Source: Phoronis ovalis
Taxonomy: Eukaryota > Phoronida > Phoronidae
Length of the DNA: 19,066 nt
Assembly: GCA_028565635.1 (NCBI GenBank)
Contig: JAOXYB010016543.1
Coordinates: 1 to 19,066 of the forward strand
Direction of reading: 5' to 3'
Below the pieces are notes generated by a model. The model made no database searches and had not been told where the DNA came from. It was given only the letters and a program-made list of their open reading frames with translations. Shown one piece after another: positions 1-9,255 of the stretch. Position numbers and translations under genes: made by a program. The first letter of the stretch is position 1, and every line of letters begins with the position of its first letter.

Positions 1-92
<92 letters not shown>
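1..92. repeat. (CA)n microsatellite followed by (TA)n
   Basis: About 35 perfect AC dinucleotides fill positions 1-70, then a transition through ACATACAT to a TA run ending near 92. It starts at the window edge, so its true length is unknown. It sits in an LRRC28 intron. Confidence 0.98.
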
Positions 93-93
<1 letters not shown>

Positions 94-716
94 CCTTAAA
101 CCTTGAACATGAGGTGTAAGAGCTTAAATCAGAATCCAGTAAACAAGTGTCCATGAGGTAAAATGGTTTAAATGATGTGTATCAGATGATGATAAGAAAC
201 TTGGACATAATACTCTGGGATATAGCCAAAGCATGTGCACCTGTTTCGTTCATTATTTATCCAAGTTTGGCTAATGAAGTCATGAGTTTGTAAACATTTC
301 TATTGATTCTTAATTCTTGTCAACAGAAACTATGATTTAATTATCAGATATCAGTATAATTATACAACATTTTTTAATTTATCATTTAAATATTAATGTT
401 TTTCTTATTAACATATAAGAAAAGGATGCATTTTAGAAATATGTAATTTTGATTGTAAAACATACAAATACAGAAAATATGATGTTTTGCATGTTTTTTA
501 CAAAATTTTTCCTCAAACTAAAGATTTACGTTAAATTCTTTAGTCAGACTGTCTTCAACAAAGTATAAATGTTTTATACAGTTTATATAAACATTGTAGA
601 TGATATGAAATTATTTCCACTGTTGATTTTTTGAAGATATTTGTTTTTGTTCTATAATACATGTATGTTTTCTTATTAAAAAAGAATACAAAACATTTTA
701 TTTCTTATTTTTGTAG
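93..716 (+). other. LRRC28 intron, 3' part
   Basis: This is AT-rich non-coding sequence ending in a T-rich tract and TTGTAG at 716. I see no gene, long ORF or recognisable repeat other than the microsatellite before it. Confidence 0.75.
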
Positions 717-792
717 CCATCTAAGATTAAACGCTTGGAAAATATGGTAGAATTGTATCTCCCATCAAAGCAACTTGAGAGCTTGCCTCAAG
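717..792 (+). CDS. LRRC28: LRRC28 exon (LRR 1 of the visible part)
   Basis: The acceptor TTTTTGTAG ends at 716 and the donor is GTATGG at 793. The exon reads in phase 0 for 25 codons and leaves one base, giving a phase 1 intron. It encodes VELYLPSKQLESLPQ, which lines up with VELYLHSNNIVVVPE of human LRRC28. Confidence 0.85.
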
Positions 793-3700
793 GTATGGTA
801 CTTTTATTAGCAAAATCCATCCAAAAAATGTTTTTGAAGTTAGCACAAAAGTTAGGCTTATTTTATGAGAACATTCTTCAATCATGATCAATGTGTTGTT
901 ACTGCTACCACGTTGTTAAGATTACCTTGAATTTTGAGTTTGTGAACTGTTACTTTCTGTAAATAATTATAACAAATAAAACAAAAACATTTGGTTAGAG
1001 CTTTATCTTTACTTTTTACATAGTTCTCATGAAGACAGTTTTCAACAAGTTGGACGCTTTATTTTTTTTACTGTATTAACAAGTTTGTATTCCTTATACG
1101 AGTGTCAAAAATGTTTTAAACCTATGGTACAATTATAGGTAAATGCAGTAATAATTTTTATTTTTAGATATTGGGGAATTGAAAAATTTACTCTTGCTGG
1201 ATGTGAGTAATAATAAACTGAGTACATTTCCTGCAACGATTGGAAACATGAAATCCTTGACTACTCTAGCTGCCAGCAATAATGAAATAGCAAGTCTACC
1301 AAAAGGTATTGTTATACTGATATTTGATCACCCATAGTTTATGTTTACAAACTAATAGATAACAGACAGAGTCAGCAGACAAGTGTACTAAAACTCTTAA
1401 TTATCTTAAGGTCATCGGTCCACTCTGACTGAACAAACTCAAACAATACAGGTGCGCGTGCTTGAATTGGTCACAAAGAATTATGTCTAGGGTCTATCTC
1501 TGTTGATCATCCTGTAACAATTGAAACAAGCCATAGTTAAAGTTTTTTTCTTATGGATGAACTCACCAAAACACACCATGAACATGTGTTTACTGGCTTT
1601 GGAGTTCAGCTGTCTTACCTGATGTTCAAGCCCGGGGGGTACTCGTGGTTAAGCTGTCTTACCTGATGTTCAAGCCCGGGGGGTACTCGTGGTTAAGCTG
1701 TCTTACCTGATGTTCAAGGTTCAATTTGTCTTGTACTGTAGATGTTGTATATAATAATTAGTATGAATTACTTTGATTGATAAATCTTAAAGGCATTTAT
1801 TCTATTTCGAACCTGTCTATGTCTATAAAGAAATAAATTTACTTTTTTTATTTATTGCAAGAATTAATTTTTTTTTTGAACATGAATTGATTTACCCAAG
1901 TGTTCAAATCGTTACCACAAATCTGAAATCATTGGAAAAGTCCCTAGCATTATAACCTATTCTTGGTCAAAAAATGGCAGAGTTAAAATTTCTACAACCT
2001 GATTGTCTGGGTTTGTTGGAAACCCTTTGTATACACCTCTGATTTTGTATGCTTCTGTTCCATCAACTGTTGATAACTGCCATCATTACAGTTGACAGCA
2101 GTTACAATGAGTAGTTCTCAGCTGATTAAAAACCTCTTATAGGATAGCAGTTCTGGTAACAGTTTTGAAAATAGTTATATATTTATTTAACAATTCCCCA
2201 CAAGTTACATGGATCTTGGTGATGTACAGTAACATGCACCTACACGATAGTTCCTGAAAATGCTTAAGAACATGTTTAATAGAAGGTGACTCCAAAGACA
2301 TTCAGCAAAAGACACTAGTGAAAGAAAGTATTGGGAAATATTGCTAGAATATGTATTTCCTTCTAAAATCCAACACCTTTTTAAGCGCCAACAATTAATC
2401 CAAAAAGAGCTCATTAAAAAATGTTATCATTGTCTAATTACTACTCTGGTGCATATATGGGATAATGGGTGTTAATGTAATTTTTCAGTATTTTGCATTT
2501 TTTAGGTATGGGCGTTTAATAGTGAGCTTGGCGGTTATTTGAAAAAAAATACGGTACACTTGATTAGCACATTGACAGTGCTAGCACAGGGTATACGTAG
2601 TATGACAAAAAATTTACTGAATAGTGTGAAATAGGTTATATTAATTCTATTTCAAAGATTTCTTATATTCGCTTGACAAACTTTTTTGTATTGCAGAAAT
2701 GGGAAGTCTTGATAATTTGCAACATCTTCACCTGTCGCGTAACAAGTTAACTACGATACCGTGTCAGCTCGGGAATTGTTCAAATCTGGTGACTCTGATG
2801 CTTGATCAGAACCTACTTAAATGGCTGCCACGACACATTTGTAAACTGCAAAGACTTCAAGAAATGTCTGTTTGTGCCAATAAACTTCTGTATTTGCCTT
2901 TTGGTATGATAAATGCATTTATTTGTAGACATTATAATAATATATAAATCCGATTAAGTTTACGTTAAAGTTGTTGCCTAGATTTTCGAAAGTGTCAAAT
3001 CATGAAACTAACAGAGAAAATTAGTTTTATATATATTTTAAAAATATGAAGGATGCTTAATCATAAGTTTGCAATGACCAAATTTTTTATAAGTTATGAA
3101 ATTATTCTCAAATACTTTTTTTAAGGTCCCATTAGAGTAACTTATTCACACTTTGTACTTTTGAGGTTAATTTTGGATGTTTAAATAAAAGACTAGATCT
3201 AGTAAAAGTATACATGTTTCAGATGGTCTTTCACATCATTATATATTCAGCACAGAGGCCTTTTTGGGTGAAAACTCCTGGCCTTTTTTCAAAGTGTAAC
3301 CTTAAAAAAGTATGTCCAATACCTCGATCTGCAGATACAAAGCTGATTTATTTCCAAAAGCGATCTTTAATAACATGTCTCAGATATTAAAGAATTTCCT
3401 CTGCTTTTTTTGTGGCTGTTGAATTTTGAACAGTTATTGCTTTTGAATACAGCAAAATTTATAAAAATCTGAAACAGTTTTATAGATATCTATTTGAAGT
3501 TAATTTGGCAAAGTTTCAGCTTTGTAACTATAACTGTCCAGCTAAATTTTTTCGAAATTTGTCTTTTAAATGATAAAAGTGTTTTTTTACCCGAAATGGT
3601 CCCTATCTGATTACATAATCATGTGTCAAATAGGAAAAATAAATGTTCATACTTGCTACCTTTCCAAAATAGTATACTTTTGCAATGTTATCTTTTTCAT

Positions 3701-5971
3701 TCAACTGTTCAAAATTTGACAAGAAAGTTATAGATCTACTAGTAGTAAGTTGTGTCAAATGGTACTCATCACCCTGATAGTTACTGTTAACAGAAATTTA
3801 AATATTAGTGATTTTTTCAGACATTGGTTTCATGAATTCCTTAAGACGACTGTATTTTGATAATAACTTCTCTCTAAACTACATACCAGGCAGTATTACA
3901 GCTCTTGCTAGCAAAATGGAGCTGTTGTCTTTAAGTACCATTTCCGTTAGACACAAGCAGTGAGTAACAATCTACAATTTAAAAAATGTTTTTCAAATAC
4001 TTGCGTGCATATAATTATTGACTTTCTTCCTTTCCATGCTTATGAAGACTCAAATCAATGTCTAGTTTGCTTCTTTGTGGACAAAAATGCATAAAAAATT
4101 TTAAAGCAAGGCATGTCAACACACGTTACAGGTTTAGAACTATTTTTTAAAATCACAAAATGGGTATCTTATTTGTGGTACACATTAAGGGTGATTATTT
4201 TACTGGGGTATTTTAATTGCCATTGAATGCATGGAAACCAGTCAAAACTGCCAACTTACTACTCTAGGTTAGCCCAATTAAAATTTGTCTTGAATGTTCA
4301 TTACCGATTTCTGTTTGTGTCCGGAAGTGCGAATGAATTTCCCACAAATTCACTTCTTATAGTAACTAAACTTTTTTCCAATCTTTGAATAGAAAAATGC
4401 ATTTAGAGGCGGTTTGAAAAACTCATTAATAAACATGACTACCAGTTATTGCCCTTGAGTCGGACAACCTGGGCCTGCAGAAAACATATTTAATTTGTGA
4501 AAAATAATTCACATTTTGATCAGTTACTCTATATACACGTTTTTTTGGCTGATCTACTTTTATTTTTCTCCATTTGGTACAATTAATTACCATTATACAT
4601 TTTCTGTATAGCAACATCCAAGCTAATTCTATTTCATTCATCAATATGACTGGTCGCAAAAGTTTATACAGCATATTAATCAGTTGTGATCTGTTTTTGA
4701 ACTGGGGGTGTGTCTGCCAAAGTTTCTGCTAACTGGTGATGTTGTCGAAAATGTTTATTTTAATATTACTAATTTAAAATTACTTAGCACTTAACACAAC
4801 CAAAAATTATCACCAGCATATTCCAAAGATGGATTACATAATTAATATGTGGTGTTCTTATGTGATTTTATGTGAGAGCAAATTAATAGTGGATCAGTTT
4901 TGAAAAGAATTAAAATGTCCTGCCCATTAAACAAGGTATATTAAACAAAATGAAAGTGCAAAATACCAAAATTTGAAGCAGTGGTTTCCTTTTGGTATGG
5001 CCTATATAATATACCTTTTCTTTTCTATGATCTGGAACAAAATGAATATGTGTAATAAAGTACAATAATTGGCTGATATGTACTTGTGTATTATATTTGC
5101 AATAATACAGATTGATATAAAAATTACATTTTGCTATTTCTGTTGGATAAATTTTAAGCTGACCTCCGTGACTGGAAGCATACTTATAATCACACTACTG
5201 ATTAGTATTTTGTTAGTATTATATTGGGATTATATAAGTATCTACTGTGGTTTCCTTTAGTTTTATTTTAAAAAATAGGCAGAGCTAAGTGTGCTTTTGA
5301 AAAGTTCTGAATCTTTCAATATAGCACTATAATCCATTTATAGGTACCCTATGTCCAACAATTTTCATTTTCGTTCTAGGTCACTAAAAGAAAATTAGTC
5401 ACTGCATGACAGGTAGATAAACAGAATGATCATAAATATTTGAATTCTTTAATTTTGTATATTTGCAGTAACTGTTGTTATTTTATTTTTCAGTTTAGGA
5501 AAAATTAAAATATTGGAAAGTTGTGATGAGTTTGACAAACACTGCACACTTTCGTACAATGTTTCTGACGAAAAATGGCATATTATTTTACCTGCAGAAG
5601 TGTCGCAAGTTTATAATCCTGAAACTGATGGCTATAAGAGCCTGTCTTTAATTGATCTCTGTCTTCGTAGAATACGATCAACGATAAAGAAACATAATAC
5701 TGAGGAGTTACCTATAACTTTCGACAATTTATCAATGCCAATGTACCTGTTAGATCTTTTAGAGTTACCGACAGCACATTGTTACTCATGCAATCGTCCT
5801 ATATATGGAACAGTCTTTGTAACCGTTAAAGTGTATTTTCCAACATATGAATTGACAATTCCTCATCTGTGCATTGTCACACCGTGTTGCACACTTCCTT
5901 GTGCTTACAGAGCTAAGCCTTTACAGACCATGGGGGCTTATTTCATGGGACTGACAGATAAAAAAGTATGA
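717..5971 (+). CDS. LRRC28: LRRC28-like leucine-rich-repeat protein, 3' five coding exons (5' partial)
   Basis: Joined exons 717-792, 1168-1305, 2697-2903, 3821-3959 and 5494-5971 give an open frame of 345 residues ending in TGA. Seven LRRs of about 23 residues occupy residues ~12-165; each has the LxxLxLxxNxLxxLP pattern. A linker follows, with the block LPAEV, and then a C-terminal domain with C283xxC286 and C318-C319-x3-C323. The order of repeats, PRHICKL (human PRHLCQL), LPAEV, HCxxC and the CCxxxC pair all align colinearly with human LRRC28 as I remember it, which is a better fit than the related LRRC58 or LRRC69. Roughly 60 N-terminal residues are missing, so at least one exon lies left of the window. 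The partial protein is already somewhat longer than the matching part of the human protein. Biochemical function is not established for this family; LRRs suggest protein binding and the Cys cluster suggests a metal site (inference). No signal peptide or membrane segment is visible in this part. Confidence 0.9.
793..1167 (+). other. LRRC28 intron (375 bp)
   Basis: A phase 1 intron with GTATGG donor and TTTTTAG acceptor. Nothing else is recognisable in it. Confidence 0.85.
1168..1305 (+). CDS. LRRC28: LRRC28 exon with two LRRs
   Basis: The acceptor TTTTTAG ends at 1167 and the donor GGTATT starts at 1306. The length is 138 nt, exactly two 23-residue repeats, with phase 1 introns on both sides. 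The repeat cores are LLLLDVSNNKLSTFP and LTTLAASNNEIASLP. Confidence 0.9.
1611..1718. repeat. 44-bp perfect tandem duplication (2.5 copies)
   Basis: Units 1611-1654 and 1655-1698 are identical, and 1699-1718 repeats the first 20 bases. Each unit contains the GC-rich core CCCGGGGGGTACTCGTGG, which stands out from the AT-rich intron. Perfect identity points to recent duplication or active slippage (or an assembly artefact). Confidence 0.95.
1787..2005 (-). repeat. Dispersed repeat R1, copy 1 (inverted, truncated)
   Basis: The reverse complement of this segment matches copies 2 and 3 from ACAATCAGGTTGTAGAA through TGCCATTTTTTGACCAAG, AACACTTGGGTAA, TTAATTCTTGCAATAAA and CAGGTTCGAAATAGAATAAA to TGCCTTTAA. 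The ~60-bp outer segment seen in copies 2 and 3 (with GCTAAGAGGCGCTAG) is absent here, so this copy is truncated. Confidence 0.88.
2697..2903 (+). CDS. LRRC28: LRRC28 exon with three LRRs
   Basis: The acceptor TTGTATTGCAG ends at 2696 and the donor GTATGA starts at 2904. The length is 207 nt, exactly three 23-residue repeats, again phase 1 on both sides. Cores are LQHLHLSRNKLTTIP, LVTLMLDQNLLKWLP and LQEMSVCANKLLYLP. The PRHICKLQRL stretch is the clearest family match. The apparent in-frame ATG at 2699 is an internal Met and not a start. Confidence 0.93.
2904..3820 (+). other. LRRC28 intron (917 bp)
   Basis: An AT-rich phase 1 intron with GTATGA donor and TTTTTTCAG acceptor. I see only short imperfect direct repeats (e.g. 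two GGCCTTTTT blocks near 3260-3290). Confidence 0.85.
3821..3959 (+). CDS. LRRC28: LRRC28 exon with the last LRR and start of the linker
   Basis: The acceptor TTTTTTCAG ends at 3820 and the donor is GTGAGT at 3960. The exon enters in phase 1 and leaves in phase 2 (last codon split as CA|T, His187). It encodes LRRLYFDNNFSLNYIP, matching the human block LQYVYVDNNIHLKGLP, and then a short helical segment. Confidence 0.88.
3960..5493 (+). other. LRRC28 intron (1534 bp)
   Basis: A phase 2 intron with GTGAGT donor and a long pyrimidine tract before CAG. The reading frames at 4426-4674 (-) and 5069-5260 (+) have no family features and look like chance AT-rich ORFs. Confidence 0.8.
5494..5971 (+). 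CDS. LRRC28: LRRC28 terminal exon, C-terminal Cys domain and stop
   Basis: The acceptor TTTTATTTTTCAG ends at 5493. Using this AG keeps the frame; the next AG at 5497-5498 would shift it. The exon encodes the linker (LPAEV at residues 220-224), the leucine-rich segment MYLLDLLELP, the CYSC motif (C283, C286) and CCTLPC (C318, C319, C323), then a short basic tail and TGA at 5969-5971. Human LRRC28 has the same CxxC and CCxxxC spacing logic. The last ~19 residues do not match the human end. Confidence 0.93.
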
Positions 5972-6001
5972 GCAGTCGATCATATCGTTGAACTGAACCC
6001 A

Positions 6002-6094
6002 CAGTGCCATGTTTCGTGAAAGAATCGCTCGAGTACACTGATAAATGAGTTCATTCTTAAAATGTGACTTTTGGGACTATTTGAGCCACATAGT
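6002..6094 (+). repeat. Fragment of inverted-repeat element F inside the LRRC28 3' UTR
   Basis: Aligned with 7233-7361: GTGAAAGAATCGCTCGAGTA matches GTGAATGAATCGCACGAGTG, followed by shared GTTCATTC, AATGYGAC, TGGGAYTRTTTG and ACATAGT blocks in the same order. The left half of F and ~20 bases before the right terminus are missing. Confidence 0.75.
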
Positions 6095-6181
6095 AAACAA
6101 TGTACAATCGGCAACAACGATTGTAGAAATAATTCATTTCCTGTTTTATACAAAAATGCAATCTACCATTCAATTACTATA

Positions 6182-6187
6182 AATAAA
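6182..6187 (+). terminator. AATAAA polyadenylation signal for LRRC28
   Basis: A canonical AATAAA lies 210 bases after the LRRC28 stop and is followed by GT-rich sequence (TGTTCTATGTTGTGTTT at ~6213-6229) of the downstream-element kind. It is the first AATAAA after the stop codon. Confidence 0.7.
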
Positions 6188-6240
6188 GGTTTACTGTGAC
6201 TTTAAAAGCACCTGTTCTATGTTGTGTTTATATTCATCAA

Positions 6241-6566
6241 GTCAGGCCGAACTTTATCTGCTAAGAGGCGCTAGACGTCAGGGGATATTTCCTGAATTAG
6301 CCAATCAGGTTGTAGAAATTTTTAACTGTGCCATTTTTTGACCGTAACGCTACGGACATAACGCTACGGTCATAATGCTACAGTCATAACGCTACGGTCA
6401 TAATGCTAAGGTCATAACGCTACAGACTTGTCCAGTGATTTCAGCTTCATGGTAATGATTTAAACACTTGGGTAACTCAATTTATGTTTAAAAATATTAA
6501 TTCTTGCAATAAAATTTATTTTTGTATAGACATAGACAGGTTCAAAATAGAATAAATGCCTTTTAA
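6241..6566 (+). repeat. Dispersed repeat R1, copy 2, with internal 14-bp expansion
   Basis: It starts near GTCAGGCCGAACTTTATCTG and ends at ATGCCTTTTAA. It is colinear with copy 3 over the whole length, e.g. GCTAAGAGGCGCTAG, GATATTTCCT, TTAGCCAATCAGGT, ACTGTGCCATTTTTTGACC and GTATAGACATA. It is longer because of the six-unit tandem array at 6343-6426. No ORF or tRNA-like promoter is evident. Confidence 0.92.
6343..6426. repeat. 14-bp tandem array (6 units) inside R1 copy 2
   Basis: The consensus unit is CATAACGCTACGGT with a few variants (ATGCTA, TAAGGT, TACAGA). Six consecutive 14-base units fill 84 bases. R1 copies 1 and 3 have a single related unit here (TATAACGCTAGGGA in copy 3), so the array arose within this copy. 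Confidence 0.93.
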
Positions 6567-6999
6567 AAAACAGGACAAACTTTTATAAAAGCAAATTATT
6601 GAGATTATTATTATAATAGGTTATTTGACTTGTCAACTGAAAACATTCTAAACATTAAATATTTTTTTAATTTGAACATTTGTCATCATTACTATTGAAT
6701 GTATGCTTGGTTAGCATGCGCATTATTAGGTGGGAGGCTGGAGCAGAAACATTGCCACGCACATTGTGGTATATATTGCAGTATTTTCAAATACTTCACA
6801 GACTCCTCATCACTTTGTGGTCAATATTTTATCAAAAACAAAATTTGAAAAATAGTGCAATAAGTTCAGAATGTGACTTGATATACATTTATTTCTGTGA
6901 GAATTTTATTTTCATTTTTAGTTATGTCCATCCTGGTGTCTGACAATGAAACCACATGTCTGATCATAAACTATAACACATGGATATCAATATTGCTGG

Positions 7000-7367
7000 C
7001 AATAGACTATTTGCATGTACTCAAGGGTGCTACAGTCGGACTTTCAATACCAGCATTCTAGCTTTAGTTATACATAAAACTTGTTTTTTTTAATCTGACT
7101 TTAGAAAAGCTTTAACCGATGAAAATTAAAGAAAATAAAAAAATATTAATAAATAGTGGTTTATGTATTGATATGCTCACAAAAAGGAGGGTATTTCTTA
7201 GTTCAAAGAACTAAGATTTTTTTTTGGTTTTGGCTCAGCATGTGTTTTGTGAATGAATCGCACGAGTGCACACCACTATGTCATCGTTCATTCACATAAT
7301 GCGACATGCTGGGATTGTTTGGGTCTGAGACTGGTGGCTCCACCAAGTGCATGCACATAGTCTATTG
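7000..7367. repeat. Inverted-repeat (MITE-like) element F, full copy
   Basis: The left end CAATAGACTATTTGCATGTA is matched by the reverse complement of the right end, CAATAGACTATGTGCATGCA, with weaker similarity continuing for another ~40 bases (GGTGCTACAGTC / GGAGCCACCAGTC). The 368-bp interior has no transposase ORF. Related copies occur at 9321-9442 and 6002-6094. I see no convincing target-site duplication. A non-autonomous DNA transposon is the likeliest class (inference). Confidence 0.75.
7248..7296. repeat. Internal hairpin of element F
   Basis: TGTGAATGAA at 7248-7257 pairs perfectly with TTCATTCACA at 7287-7296. The loop contains a second small stem, GCAC-GA-GTGC, at 7260-7269. A weaker version of the stem lies at the corresponding place in the LRRC28 3' UTR copy. 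Confidence 0.7.
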
Positions 7368-7396
7368 TATATAACAGTGAAACAAATAAACAACTC

Positions 7397-9032
7397 ATAT
7401 AATAGAACATTTTATTTATTTGTTATAATAACACCAATATAATTATTATATTATATACTGAACACTGATCTTTCATTGGTCTTATAAAAAACGTATTCCT
7501 TACCCGAGGGAGATAGTAAACAAAGACTATATAGATAACAGATCCTACCAGTACTGCCATATAATCTATAGAACAGTTACATCTGTGTCAATCACCAAGC
7601 GCCCGTCAGCAGAATACAACAAAATTTAAATAAAGATACACAGGTATAGATTAATAATGGAGGCATACATGTAGCTACAAACATGTCATGTCCGGTCTAT
7701 ATAAAGTATACAATACATGTACATCCTTGAAATAATAGAACATATAATACAAAGTAATATGGTATCTTATCTACCGTTGATACTTAAACAACTGAAATTC
7801 TTTGAAAGTAAACAATTTTCAAAGATATTCAAACTAATAATAAAAGTAGCTAAATTATAACAAACAAATAGAGTCTTGGTGAAGGACATGTTTTTGCCGT
7901 TTTAATCACGCCTTCCTGCTGGGAGATATTGTTGCGCAATCAATGTTGAACTTGCCGTGTTACACATGCTTGCAATTTTACTATTTTTAACATAAAATAA
8001 CAAACTATGACATGTAATAAAATAACCATCAGTCTGTCATCTAGAATTCAGACTAATTATCCTTCCATGATTTATCTCGAAACATCTTCTCTATTAACAA
8101 TTACAGTATCGTTATGTTCTCACTGTTAATTTTCCACACCCAACAACGCATCAATACATCTATTGGCACTTTCACATTTTCAACGTACTATGCAGATATG
8201 GCAGTCTTTTCCAGTGTCTTCCCTAAACAAAAAAGCTGTAACATGTCTTAGCAAGTCTAAAGCTTTACGCTTCATCCACAGGTATTTATAAGAAATATTT
8301 AAAACAAATAAACTTGTTAGTATGTAGTCGCTGGTTATTTTTACAGTATAGTAAGCATTTGATTTCTGCAACATGTTACTCGAACATTGCATTATCATAA
8401 GCGTTTACTTGAACAGAAGAAAGAAAGCACCATTCTCTGCATGACTTCGATACATCTACCAAATGCAAAATACCTATGAACTACATAAAATAAAGAATCA
8501 GTACAAATTTTCTTAAGTTTTGAAAGTATGATCATAAAATTATTCACATTGAGATAAAAAAAAAGCGATATTTCACACCAGCCTGTGACTATCTATAGTA
8601 ACACTTGCCAGTTGGCTTGTGCCAGCCACTACAGTAAAATGGCTTACACAAACAATACTATAGTTTACACAGATGTGCATCACTAACAATGTGGCACACT
8701 GTAGTAAAATTGTAGGCAAATAATTTAACCCATTTAAGATAGTTTTTAAAATAATTCGAGTAGTGGATGCGGTATGTTGCAATGAACAAGCACAATTCTT
8801 GTAACAATATTGGAGCATTTACCCAAAAATTGGTTACTAAATAAATATGGAGTTTGTTTTGAAATAGACGTTGCTAACTGTGTCATCATTGAAAAAAATC
8901 CATCGTTATATCATCCACAGTACACAAACTTCTCCAAAAGTCTCCAAATTCTGACATAGCATTCGACTTTTTAAAAAAAAAATCGACTGAATGAGGGAAA
9001 TACTATACATAGTTTATACACGATGACAGCAA
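7397..9032 (-). other. UBE2R2: UBE2R 3' untranslated region (extent inferred)
   Basis: No AATAAA occurs on the minus strand between the stop at 9033 and position ~7420. The first clear candidates are two overlapping signals at 7411-7420, which would give a 3' UTR of about 1.6 kb. I see no coding sequence here; the ORFs present on both strands are AT-rich and show no family features. Earlier variant signals cannot be excluded. Confidence 0.45.
7411..7420 (-). terminator. Paired AATAAA polyadenylation signals for UBE2R
   Basis: On the minus strand the sequence reads AATAAATAAA, two overlapping canonical hexamers. They lie ~1.6 kb after the UBE2R stop, just before the convergent spacer and the inverted-repeat element. 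Confidence 0.5.
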
Positions 9033-9255
9033 TCATGACTCGCCATTACCAGAATCATCTTCATCATCTTCATAATTATCATAAACTTCATCATCATCAT
9101 CGTCATCATAATCATAATCCTCATCATAAAAGTCTGCCATGTCCACTGAGCTTTCGGACGGTATTGGTTTAGTTTGTATGCAATATTCCGCTAATGTTGT
9201 CGGCACTATGACGCCGTCTTTATCTGCATCTGATTTTGTACCTTGAACTTGTTTT
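9033..9255 (-). CDS. UBE2R2: UBE2R exon 5 (acidic tail and stop)
   Basis: The acceptor reads TTTGTAG on the minus strand. The exon encodes [24 protein letters not shown] and then an acidic tail rich in Asp and Tyr that ends in DDSGNGES, close to the human ending (DDSGTEES / DSGNEES). The stop TGA is at 9035-9033. The tail is encoded by a run of GAT/GAA-like triplets. Confidence 0.96.

Larger units (their letters stand above)
1306..2696 (+). other. LRRC28 intron (1391 bp) with two repeats
   Basis: A phase 1 intron. It carries the 44-bp tandem duplication at 1611-1718 and an inverted copy of repeat R1 at 1787-2005. The remaining sequence shows nothing I can name. Confidence 0.85.
5972..6207 (+). 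other. LRRC28: LRRC28 3' untranslated region (end approximate)
   Basis: This is non-coding sequence after the stop, up to ~20 bases past the poly(A) signal at 6182-6187. Positions 6002-6094 are homologous to the right half of the inverted-repeat element at 7000-7367, so the UTR is largely made from an old repeat fragment. Confidence 0.65.
6208..7396. other. Convergent intergenic spacer
   Basis: This lies between the LRRC28 poly(A) site and the presumed UBE2R 3' end. It contains R1 copy 2 (6241-6566), an unremarkable AT-rich stretch (6567-6999) with a chance ORF at 6680-6943, and the full F element (7000-7367). Confidence 0.6.

Noticed and set aside
2205-2414. Minus-strand ORF in the LRRC28 intron
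   Set aside because: It is short, with odd composition, no motif and no conserved neighbour, so a chance ORF is the simplest reading.
4330-4340. ETS-like CCGGAAGT in an LRRC28 intron as a promoter
   Set aside because: It is a single short motif with no nearby transcription start, CpG cluster or first exon. Such matches are expected by chance.
5495-5498. Alternative acceptor AG four to five bases into the LRRC28 terminal exon
   Set aside because: Using it shifts the frame away from the conserved C-terminal sequence.
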